A stretch of 6,443 nt of DNA from Desulfobulbaceae bacterium. GTDB lineage: Bacteria; Desulfobacterota; Desulfobulbia; Desulfobulbales; Desulfocapsaceae. The stretch lies in contig JAIRRG010000014.1 of the NCBI GenBank assembly GCA_031256095.1, positions 1 to 6,443 on the forward strand. The letters are read 5' to 3'. The notes beneath the pieces were generated by a model, which did not search any database, was not told the DNA's origin, and was given only the letters and a program-made list of their open reading frames with translations. Every line of letters begins with the position of its first letter. The first letter of the stretch is position 1. Shown piece after piece: positions 1 to 6,295 of the stretch. Both the position numbers and the translations under genes were made by a program.

Positions 1-606
1 CGCGGAAAGGCCGCCGAGCATAATGAAGTCCTTGAATTTTTGGGTGACGCTGTGCTCGACCTGCTGGTTGGTCATCTTTTAACCGAGCGTTATCCCGAAC
101 TGCGGGAAGGCGATCTGACCAGGTTGCGGGCGGCTTTGGTCAACGAAACCTATCTGGCCGGTCTGGCCTTGGAAATTGGCCTGGACAGCCATCTCTGCCT
201 CGGCAAGGGCGAGGAGGCGACTGAGGGCCGGGGCAAACCGTCGATTCTGGCCAGCGCCTTCGAGGCCGTGTTCGGCGCCGTGTTCGAGGACGGCGGTTTT
301 GCCGCGGCGAGGACGCTGGCCGAGGCGCTGTTTACGCCCGGCCTTGATGACCAGCGCCGGAATTTTTTGATAGGTGACAGCAAGTCGCAGCTTCAGGAAA
401 TCTTGCAGGAACAGTACAACGAGCAACCGGCCTACCGTCTGGACAAGGAGGACGGCCTAGCCCATCACCGACGGTATACGGTGTCGGTATTGTTTCACGG
501 CCAAGTGCTTGGCACCGGTGAAGCTGGCTCGAAGAAGGAGGCGGAGAAGCGGGCCGCCGCCGAAAGTCTAGAACGTATGCGCCGCGCCACTGGCCGATGT
601 CCCTGA
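1..606 (+). CDS. rnc: Ribonuclease III, 5'-truncated by the window edge
   Basis: RNase III cleaves double-stranded RNA in rRNA processing and mRNA turnover and works as a cytoplasmic homodimer. The reading frame is open from base 1, so the gene starts upstream. The visible part has 201 residues and lacks about 29 N-terminal ones by alignment to E. coli. The signature HNEVLEFLGDAVLD is at residues 7-20 of the fragment. E9, E12, D16, E36 and E88 match E. coli E38, E41, D45, E65 and E117 with no gap needed. The position matching D114 is Ser85 (codon AGC at 253-255), in LASAFEAVFGAVF. A C-terminal dsRNA-binding domain spans about residues 126-196, from DSKSQLQE to the Ala/Lys-rich end helix. The TTG at 40 is internal, not a start. 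The stop codon overlaps the next gene by 10 nt, indicating an operon. Family assignment is near certain; full activity is less so because of the Ser85 change. Confidence 0.97.
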   Translation, partial: RGKAAEHNEVLEFLGDAVLDLLVGHLLTERYPELREGDLTRLRAALVNETYLAGLALEIGLDSHLCLGKGEEATEGRGKPSILASAFEAVFGAVFEDGGFAAARTLAEALFTPGLDDQRRNFLIGDSKSQLQEILQEQYNEQPAYRLDKEDGLAHHRRYTVSVLFHGQVLGTGEAGSKKEAEKRAAAESLERMRRATGRCP

Positions 607-1583
607 TTATTCCTGTTTTTATCAGTCAACGCGGTTGCCCCCGCCACTGTCTGTTTTGCGACCAACGGACGATTGCTGGCGGCGTTTCCCCGGATGTGGC
701 CGCCGAGATCAACATGTGGCTGGCCCGGTCGTCACAACGACCGGCGCAACTGGCCTTTTATGGCGGCTCATTCACCTGTTTGTCATGGGAGGAGCAGGAA
801 AAGCTGCTGGCCTCGGCTGAGCCGTATCTGCGTGATGGCCGGATTGCCTCGATTCGCCTGTCAACGCGGCCCGATTGCTGTGCCGCGGAAAATCTGGCCC
901 GGCTGCGGCCTTGGCGGGTGACGGCGATCGAATTGGGCGTCCAATCCATGGATGACCGCGTGCTGACCCTGGCCGAGCGCGGCCATACGGCGGCGGACTG
1001 CCGTCAGGCCATTGCCACCATCAGGGCTCTGGGCTTTGCCTGTGGCGTTCAGCTTCTGCTGGGCCTGCCAGGAGAAACCTGGCCGTCATTTCTGGCCACG
1101 GTTAAAGAGATCATCGCCCTGCGCCCGGCCATGGTCCGGCTTTACCCGGCGCTGGTCCTGGCCGGAACCGGCCTGGCTGATTTATATGCCTCTGGCCGTT
1201 ACCGGCCCCTGTCCCTGACCAAAACAATTGCCTGGCTGGCTGGGGCCAAGCGGCTCTTTGATGCCGCTGACATCCCGGTCATCCGTTATGGCCTGCCGCC
1301 ATCGCCGCAACTGGCGCGAGCCATCATTGCCGGGCCGTACCATCCGGCCCTGGGGGAAATGGCGGCGCAGCGTTTGTGGTTTCATGAGCTGCGTCGGCGT
1401 CTTACCACCCTGGCCGCCGGGCAAAACCTGACAATTTTTATCTCGCCGCGCAACCTGTCGCGACTGGCCGGCCAGCGACGCGGCAATTTAATCCGCCTCG
1501 AACAACTCGGTCTGCGCCACCGCCTGAACATCATCTGCGAGCGTCTACGTCCCAAAGGAAGTGTTGAATATGCTGTCGATTAA
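597..1583 (+). CDS. Elp3-like radical SAM protein without acetyltransferase domain
   Basis: This is a radical SAM enzyme of 328 residues. The 4Fe-4S cluster motif CPRHCLFC gives cysteines C14, C18 and C21 (CX3CX2C). A GGS-type SAM-binding motif (FYGGSFT) lies at residues 54-60. ELGVQSMDD at 112-120 and the RGHT motif at 128-131 resemble the core of Elp3, the catalytic subunit that makes carboxymethyl-type modifications on tRNA U34. Unlike full Elp3, the remaining 190 residues show no GNAT acetyltransferase domain; they contain GPYHPALGEM near 246-255, which I recall from small Elp3-like proteins found beside rnc in clostridia. The ATG at 597 puts the cluster motif at the usual distance from the N-terminus. 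No good Shine-Dalgarno precedes it, so translation is probably coupled to rnc, whose stop it overlaps. Substrate and product are unknown; tRNA modification is only an inference from the family. Confidence 0.88.
   Translation: MSLIIPVFISQRGCPRHCLFCDQRTIAGGVSPDVAAEINMWLARSSQRPAQLAFYGGSFTCLSWEEQEKLLASAEPYLRDGRIASIRLSTRPDCCAAENLARLRPWRVTAIELGVQSMDDRVLTLAERGHTAADCRQAIATIRALGFACGVQLLLGLPGETWPSFLATVKEIIALRPAMVRLYPALVLAGTGLADLYASGRYRPLSLTKTIAWLAGAKRLFDAADIPVIRYGLPPSPQLARAIIAGPYHPALGEMAAQRLWFHELRRRLTTLAAGQNLTIFISPRNLSRLAGQRRGNLIRLEQLGLRHRLNIICERLRPKGSVEYAVD
1556..1561 (+). promoter_or_regulatory. Ribosome binding site of the ABC-F gene
   Basis: AGGAAG sits 8 nt before the ATG at 1570, which is ideal spacing. 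It decides the start: the longer reading from GTG at 1561 would begin on the last base of this site and leave no upstream ribosome site. The site lies inside the 3' end of the radical SAM gene. Confidence 0.75.
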
Positions 1584-3540
1584 TGGTCTTGATATTCGCT
1601 TCGGCGAAAAGCATCTGTTCAAAAATATTTCCGCCCAAATCTACGAGGGCAACCGTATTGGCCTAGTCGGCGTCAACGGCGCTGGCAAATCGACGCTGAT
1701 GAAGATCATGAGTGGCCTCACCGTCACCGATGATGGCGTGGTCAATCGCGCCAAAAATTGGACAGTTGCCTATCTGCCACAGGAATCAAACGAGCTGCTT
1801 TCCGGCAAAACCTTGTACGAAGAGGCGCAAACGGCCTTCGCGGCTCTCATCGCCTTGCAGCAAGAAGCTGGAGAACTGCATGAGCGACTGGCGGCCCTGG
1901 CCGCTGGCAGCCCCGAATTCGCGGCGGCTTTGGCGCGTCAGGGAGAACTCCAGCATATCCTTGATGCCTCCGGCATTTACACGATGACGGCCCGCATTGA
2001 AAAGGTGCTGCTTGGCCTGGGCTTTCGCGCCGCCGATATGACCAGGCCGGTGTCGGAATTTTCCGGTGGCTGGCTGATGCGCCTAAAACTCGCGAAAATG
2101 CTGCTGGCGGCGCCGACCTTGCTTTTGCTTGACGAACCGACCAACCATCTCGACCTCGAATCCCTGACCTGGCTTGAGGGCTTTCTCCGCGACTATCCGG
2201 GGGCGACGGCAATCATTTCCCATGACCGCGCCTTTCTCGACGAAATGACCAGCCAGACCTGGGAGCTGAGCCTCGGCAAGCTGACCGTCTACAAGGGCAA
2301 CTATTCTTTCTATGTCGCTGACAAGGCCGAGCGTCAGGCGATTGAGAAAGGGGCTTATGACAACCAGCAGGCGAAGATTCGCCAAACCATGCGTTTCGTC
2401 GAACGCTTCCGCTCGAAGGCGACCAAGGCGCGGCAGGCCCAGAGCCGTCTCAAACAGCTTGAAAAGATGGAAATCATTGAGCTGGAGGAGGATGAAAGGC
2501 AGATTCATTTCCGCTTTCCGCCGTCGCCACCGTCCGGGCGCGATGTTCTGATGGTGCAAGACTTGGCCAAAAACTATGGTGGTCACGAGGTGTTTGCAGA
2601 CGCCAGCCTGACGCTGCAACGCGGCGACAAAGTGGCGGTGGTTGGCGTCAATGGCGCCGGCAAATCGACGCTGGTAAAAATTGTTGCCGGATTGGTCGTG
2701 GCCGACGGCGGTATGGTACGTTTCGGTGCCGGCGTCAAGTTATCGTATTTTGGTCAGCACCAGGCCCAGGAACTGTCGCCGCTACTGACCGTCTTGCGGA
2801 CCATGGCCCTGGCTGGCGAGGACCTGACGGTGACGGGCATCCGTTCCTTGCTCGGCGCTTTTCTCTTTCGCGGCGAAGAGGTGGAGAAAAAAGTGGCCGT
2901 GCTCTCCGGCGGTGAAAAGAGTCGCCTGGCCCTCGCCAAGATGATCGCCACTCCGGCCAACCTCATGCTCCTCGACGAGCCGACCAACCATCTTGATATG
3001 AGTTCGCAGGAGATTTTGCGCCAGGCGATGGCCAGCTACGATGGTACGATCATCGTCGTTTCCCATAACCGTTACTTCCTCGACGGCTTTGTCAACAAAG
3101 TACTCGAAGTAAAGGACGGGGAAATCACCTTGTACGACGGCAACGTTGAGGAGTACTTGCGGAAAATTGAAGAGATAACAACGCAGCAAGCCGTCAGGCC
3201 AATGACGAACAAGGCGGAAACAGCGGGCGACAACCTGTCTGGCAAAGACCGCCGCGATCAGAAAAAGCTCGAGGCCGAGCGCCGTCAGGAACGCAGCCGA
3301 CTGGCCGCGCCCTGGCAGAGGCAGGTGCAAGAAGCCGAGGAAGCCATCGAGTCACTGGAGAGTGAAAAAATCGAATTGGAAGCGATCATGGCTGATCCGG
3401 CTCTGTACGCCGACAACCGGGCCTGGACGGAGACTTCGAAGAAATACGACGATTGCAAAAGGCGGCTCGAGCGCTGGGATGGCCGCTGGGAAGAGGCCCA
3501 GGAAAAGCTCGAAGAAATCAACCGGCGTTTCGCCGAGTGA
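1570..3540 (+). CDS. ABC-F family ribosome-associated ATPase (YheS/YdiF/Uup-like)
   Basis: This 656-residue protein has two ABC domains in one chain and no membrane segments, so it is a soluble ABC-F ATPase and not a transporter. Domain 1 has Walker A GVNGAGKST (34-42), signature FSGGW (164-168), Walker B LLLLDE (184-189, catalytic E189), TNHLD (191-195) and the switch histidine H218. Domain 2 has Walker A (359-367), signature LSGGE (445-449), Walker B LMLLDE (465-470) and H499. The linker at about 258-305 is Arg/Lys-rich (FVERFRSKATKARQAQSR), typical of the P-site tRNA-interaction motif by which ABC-F proteins act at the ribosomal E site. Residues from about 557 to 656 are highly charged and predicted by eye as a coiled coil. 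The exact subfamily is unsure. A housekeeping translation factor is more likely than an antibiotic-resistance type, given the operon. ATG 1570 is chosen from its ribosome site; the gene overlaps the preceding one by 14 nt. Confidence 0.95.
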   Translation: MLSINGLDIRFGEKHLFKNISAQIYEGNRIGLVGVNGAGKSTLMKIMSGLTVTDDGVVNRAKNWTVAYLPQESNELLSGKTLYEEAQTAFAALIALQQEAGELHERLAALAAGSPEFAAALARQGELQHILDASGIYTMTARIEKVLLGLGFRAADMTRPVSEFSGGWLMRLKLAKMLLAAPTLLLLDEPTNHLDLESLTWLEGFLRDYPGATAIISHDRAFLDEMTSQTWELSLGKLTVYKGNYSFYVADKAERQAIEKGAYDNQQAKIRQTMRFVERFRSKATKARQAQSRLKQLEKMEIIELEEDERQIHFRFPPSPPSGRDVLMVQDLAKNYGGHEVFADASLTLQRGDKVAVVGVNGAGKSTLVKIVAGLVVADGGMVRFGAGVKLSYFGQHQAQELSPLLTVLRTMALAGEDLTVTGIRSLLGAFLFRGEEVEKKVAVLSGGEKSRLALAKMIATPANLMLLDEPTNHLDMSSQEILRQAMASYDGTIIVVSHNRYFLDGFVNKVLEVKDGEITLYDGNVEEYLRKIEEITTQQAVRPMTNKAETAGDNLSGKDRRDQKKLEAERRQERSRLAAPWQRQVQEAEEAIESLESEKIELEAIMADPALYADNRAWTETSKKYDDCKRRLERWDGRWEEAQEKLEEINRRFAE

Positions 3541-3640
3541 TGGCGCGGTACTGGGGCCGCCATGCCCGTGGATGACCGTGTGCGCTTTGGTGGCTATCGT
3601 CCGGGAAAAACTACCAGCCGCTTCAATTTTCAGATATGTC

Positions 3641-3661
3641 CGGCTTGCCGCCAAGAAGCCG
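3641..3661 (+). terminator. Weak hairpin in the convergent gap
   Basis: CGGCTT (3641-3646) can pair with AAGCCG (3656-3661) around a 9-nt loop. On the plus strand it is followed by TTATT, a poor U-tract; on the minus strand it begins right after the TAA of the nuclease gene with no U-run. It may help end transcription of the ABC-F operon. The 121-bp gap 3541-3661 otherwise shows no convincing gene. Confidence 0.3.
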
Positions 3662-5248
3662 TTATTCCTCTATCACCACCGATTCGCCCTGTCGCGGCAC
3701 TGTCACCGAGTAGCCCAGATCCTGCAATCGCTTCTGGAAGGGGAAAATTTGTTCTTCCTCGCCGTGTACCAGGGCGATTTTCTTGACGTGCAGGTTTGAC
3801 CCGCGCATCAGCCGTAACAGTTCCTCGTAGTCGCCATGGGCGCTGAAGCCGCCCAAAGTGACGACATGCGCCTGTAAGGGATATTCTTTGTTGTAAAAAC
3901 GTACCATCGGCGCTTGGCCCTGGCGCCCGCTTTTCTCATAGGCCGCACCCTTTTCCTGGAGCAGGTGGCCGAAGGTGTTTTTGCCCATATAGCCGACGAT
4001 GAGAATCGTGTGCTTGTCGTCATGGATTTTGTGACGCAGATGGTGCAACACCCGCCCGCCCTCACACATGCCGGAACCGGCGATGACGATATGGCTCTTC
4101 TGCTCGCGGTTGATGGCCATCGACTCTTCAACCGATTCGACGAAGTGCAACTCCTCGAAGGCAAAGGGATCAACGCCGTTTTTCAGGAACTCTTGCCGGG
4201 TGTCGCTGTCGAAATTTTCCGGATGCCTCTCGAACACTTGGGTGATACGGGTGGCTAACGGGCTGTCGATGTAGATGGGAACGCGCCGCACCGCGTTTTC
4301 CATATACAATTCATGCAGGAAATAAATCAGCTCCTGGGTGCGCCCGTAGGCGAAAGCCGGGATGATCACCGAGCCGCCGCGGGCGAAGGTCTCATCCAGT
4401 ACCTGTTTCAGCATGGTCTTCAGGTCGCCGTCACCATCGTCATGAAGGCGGTCGCCGTAGGTGCTTTCCATGATCATCAGCTCAATGTCTCGATGCTCTT
4501 CGGCAAAATCGAGGGTTGGGTCGCAGACAATTGGTCTGTCGAAACGGCCAACGTCGCCGGAAAAGAGGATATTCTTGTGGCCCTTGCTGCCTTTAACGGT
4601 GATGAGAACCATGGCCGAGCCTAGAATATGCCCGGCGTCGTAGAAGGTGCAGGTGACATCCTCGGCTACGGCAAAAGGCTGGCGGTAGGCGAAACCGGAG
4701 AAACAAGGCAGGCAGGTTTCGACATCCTCAATGCTGTAGAGAGGATTGATCCGCTCCAGATGGTGCTGTTCCTGGAAACGGGCGATGATGTCCTCGTTCA
4801 GCCGGGCCTCGGACGACTTCAAGAGGGCCTTCACCTCACGGCTTTTGGCGTCGGACATCTTTGGCCCACCCTCGGTAACACCGCCGAGGAAGTTGCGGAC
4901 GATTTTGTAGTTGAGATAGGCGGCGTCGTTTTCCTGAATTTTCGCCGAATCTTTGAGCAGATAGGCGCAGGCGTCGGCGGTCGTGGTGGTGGTGAAGACC
5001 TGACCGACGAAGCCGCCTTTACACAGCATCGGGATGCGGCCAGAGTGGTCGAGGTGGGCGTGCGACAGTACGCAGTTGCTGAGAATCGTTGGATCGACGG
5101 GCAGAGCCCGGTTTTTCGCCTCCGCTTCCTTGCGGCGTCCCTGGAAGAGGCCGCAGTCGAGCAGGATGCGGCTTTTGTCAGTGTGGATAACATGGAATGA
5201 GCCGGTGACTTCACGGGTAGCTCCGAAAAACTGCGCGAACATGGTCAT
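3662..5248 (-). CDS. MBL-fold beta-CASP RNA-processing nuclease (CPSF73-like)
   Basis: This 528-residue soluble protein is a metallo-beta-lactamase-fold hydrolase with a beta-CASP domain, a family of zinc-dependent RNA nucleases that includes CPSF73 and bacterial homologues. Zinc ligands are visible as SHAHLDH (H63, H65, D67, H68), H207 in YDAGHILGSA and D232 in FSGDVGR. Beta-CASP motif A is E261 in ESTYGD; motif B is H471 in GFSAHGD; motif C is H495 in LVHGE. AFAYGRTQE (298-306) and GSGMCEGGR (391-399) are also typical. The H68-H207 interval is 139 residues against 82 in human CPSF73, which points to an insertion of about 57 residues, roughly 111-170, rich in charged helical sequence. All catalytic residues are present, so it should be active; RNA is the likely substrate but its target is unknown. 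The start ATG is supported by AAGGAA upstream. It is convergent with the ABC-F gene and 150 bp downstream of the Trm5-like gene. Confidence 0.93.
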   Translation of the reverse strand: MTMFAQFFGATREVTGSFHVIHTDKSRILLDCGLFQGRRKEAEAKNRALPVDPTILSNCVLSHAHLDHSGRIPMLCKGGFVGQVFTTTTTADACAYLLKDSAKIQENDAAYLNYKIVRNFLGGVTEGGPKMSDAKSREVKALLKSSEARLNEDIIARFQEQHHLERINPLYSIEDVETCLPCFSGFAYRQPFAVAEDVTCTFYDAGHILGSAMVLITVKGSKGHKNILFSGDVGRFDRPIVCDPTLDFAEEHRDIELMIMESTYGDRLHDDGDGDLKTMLKQVLDETFARGGSVIIPAFAYGRTQELIYFLHELYMENAVRRVPIYIDSPLATRITQVFERHPENFDSDTRQEFLKNGVDPFAFEELHFVESVEESMAINREQKSHIVIAGSGMCEGGRVLHHLRHKIHDDKHTILIVGYMGKNTFGHLLQEKGAAYEKSGRQGQAPMVRFYNKEYPLQAHVVTLGGFSAHGDYEELLRLMRGSNLHVKKIALVHGEEEQIFPFQKRLQDLGYSVTVPRQGESVVIEE

Positions 5249-5253
5249 GGGAT

Positions 5254-5259
5254 TTCCTT
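5254..5259 (-). promoter_or_regulatory. Ribosome binding site of the beta-CASP nuclease gene
   Basis: On the minus strand AAGGAA lies about 5-6 nt before the ATG at 5248-5246. It favours that start over the second ATG (5242-5240), for which the spacing would be about 12 nt. Confidence 0.7.
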
Positions 5260-5324
5260 GTTAAAGATGAGAATCAAAATATGAAAACCATCCAGAGCGT
5301 ACCTCAGTCTCTGATTGGCGCAAG

Positions 5325-5405
5325 GAATTTTCATTCGAGAATTTTCATTCGAGAATTTTCATCCGGGAATTTTTATCTGGACGTTTTCATCCGAAGATTT
5401 ATCCA
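5325..5405. repeat. 14-bp tandem repeat, five copies plus a degenerate sixth
   Basis: The plus-strand unit is GAATTTTCATTCGA. Copies start at 5325, 5339, 5353, 5367 and 5381. The first two are identical, the third differs at two positions (ends CCGG), the fourth at four, and the fifth is altered at its first bases (ACG) and near its end. A shortened sixth copy (5395-5405) runs over the TAA of the Trm5-like gene (5401-5399). The unit is not a multiple of three, so it is not kept for coding. On the minus strand, which is transcribed through here if the two flanking genes are co-transcribed, the unit reads GAATGAAAATTCTC, a 4-bp stem closed by a GAAA loop. The rest of the spacer (5249-5324) shows no clear sigma70-type promoter. 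Confidence 0.9.
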
Positions 5406-6223
5406 AGGCGGCAGTCGAGGCGGTAACGATAACGCGCCCGGCCACAGTGGCCGCAGCGGACGGCGGCAATAGACAGTGCCTGGCACCCGGCGGCGGCCAG
5501 GATTGTGTCCATATCCCTGGCTGGCAGCGGCCGGTTTTCATCCTGAAAAATATAAAGATGGAGAAAACCACCCAGGCTGACGAATTGCAGGCAGTGTGAC
5601 AAGGCGGTGAGGGCAGTTTCCGGCATGGCGATGACCACCCGGTCAAACAGACCGAGATCGGCCGGCGTCAAGGCGTGGAAATCGGCATTGACCGGTGTCA
5701 CCTTATGGCCGTGGCCCCGGTTCAGGCGGCAATTTTCCACGGCCAGGGCATGGGCGTCGGCATTTTTTTCGACGCCAACAACGGTCGCTGCCGCGCCATG
5801 GGCGGCCAGAGTCAGCGGCAACGGCGCGACGCCGGAGCCAACCACCAGGGTCTGTTCACCTTGTTGACAAAGCTGGGCCAGCCGCAGGCGTTCAGCGGCC
5901 AGGCGGGCGGAAAAATAGACCCTTTCGACATCGACCCTAAAACGCAGACCGTTTTCCTTGTGGATGGTGGCCAGGGGCGGCTCGCCGGCAATGATCTCAA
6001 GGCCGCCTATCCGAAATTCACCGCTAATCGGCAGGCGGTGGGCAACGACGCGCAAGCGGGTGTCAATTGTTAAAAGCGTTGCGCCAATCAGCGCCTGATA
6101 GGGCAGCAGGGCGTCCGGCAGGGTAAGGAGGGCGATATCGCCGATAATTTCATAAGCGCCGGTAATTGCTGGATGCAGGGCCTCTGGCAAGATGGCTTTT
6201 AGCGTTTGGCGCAGGCTGGGCAT
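5399..6223 (-). CDS. Trm5/TYW2-like class I SAM-dependent methyltransferase
   Basis: This 274-residue protein resembles archaeal and eukaryotic Trm5, which makes m1G37 in tRNA, and its relative TYW2. Visible matches are YEIIGDIALL (24-33), SGEFRIGGLEIIAGE (67-81), HKENGLRFRVDVERVYFSAR (88-107) followed by ERLRLA (111-116), the SAM motif VVGSGVAPL (127-135), acidic E152 in GVEKN, and NADF at 179-182. It starts directly at the middle domain, so the N-terminal D1 domain of longer Trm5 proteins is absent. Two departures stand out: the SAM-motif start, usually DMFAGVGP, has lost its Asp, and the NLP-type motif after the DR pair is AMP (A199-M200-P201). The C-terminus carries CGHC (257-260) and a final Cys in an Arg-rich tail. 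Bacteria normally use unrelated TrmD for m1G37, so the role here is uncertain: another tRNA or RNA methylation, or a non-methylating function. No clear Shine-Dalgarno precedes the ATG; an in-frame TAG lies upstream. Confidence 0.85.
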   Translation of the reverse strand: MPSLRQTLKAILPEALHPAITGAYEIIGDIALLTLPDALLPYQALIGATLLTIDTRLRVVAHRLPISGEFRIGGLEIIAGEPPLATIHKENGLRFRVDVERVYFSARLAAERLRLAQLCQQGEQTLVVGSGVAPLPLTLAAHGAAATVVGVEKNADAHALAVENCRLNRGHGHKVTPVNADFHALTPADLGLFDRVVIAMPETALTALSHCLQFVSLGGFLHLYIFQDENRPLPARDMDTILAAAGCQALSIAAVRCGHCGRARYRYRLDCRLG

Positions 6224-6241
6224 GAGAGGGCAAGGAAAGAA

Positions 6242-6263
6242 ATTGACGGCGCATATTGACGGC
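6242..6263. repeat. 9-bp direct repeat ATTGACGGC, two copies
   Basis: Two exact copies at 6242-6250 and 6255-6263, 13 bp apart start to start, lie between hisA and the start of the Trm5-like gene. The spacing of just over one helical turn would suit a small operator, but a chance duplication is equally possible. Confidence 0.5.
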
Positions 6264-6290
6264 TAAAGGAATAGCCTTACTCGGCCTTCC
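6261..6290 (-). terminator. Possible weak terminator or hairpin after hisA
   Basis: Five bases past the hisA stop, the minus strand can fold GGAA/TTCC (6287-6290 with 6268-6271) plus GCC/GGC (6283-6285 with 6274-6276), followed by only TTT. An alternative 5-bp stem pairs GGCTA and TAGCC (6261-6265 with 6272-6276). Both are weak, so read-through into the methyltransferase gene is likely. Confidence 0.3.
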
Positions 6291-6295
6291 TCTTT

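Noticed and set aside
79..426. Long antisense open frames opposite rnc, the ABC-F gene and the nuclease gene
   Set aside because: They are the usual by-product of GC-rich coding sequence; none shows a recognisable motif, while the opposite strand carries clear protein families.
1561..1569. GTG or TTG start giving a slightly longer ABC-F protein
   Set aside because: The ribosome site AGGAAG ends at 1561, so only the ATG at 1570 has proper spacing.
3562..3786. A 74-codon plus-strand open frame starting ATG CCC GTG, with a CPAC motif, just after the ABC-F gene
   Set aside because: It has no ribosome site and two thirds of it lies antisense to the well-supported nuclease gene; the sequence after the first 33 codons is low-complexity Pro/Ser-rich, as expected of a shadow frame.
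5249..5324. Sigma70 promoter for the nuclease gene
   Set aside because: AT-rich hexamers such as TATTTT on the minus strand exist, but no TTGACA-like partner lies at 16-18 bp, so a site cannot be supported.
5334..5360. TTCnnGAAnnTTC pattern resembling a eukaryotic heat-shock element inside the repeat
   Set aside because: It arises from the repeat unit itself, and bacteria lack the matching heat-shock factor.
5325..5405. CRISPR-like array
   Set aside because: Units are only 14 bp, directly adjacent with no spacers, and no cas genes are present.
5281..5599. Plus-strand open frames of 63 and 94 codons running through the tandem repeat
   Set aside because: The 14-bp period shifts the frame at every copy, both frames run antisense into the methyltransferase gene, and no ribosome site or family motif is visible.
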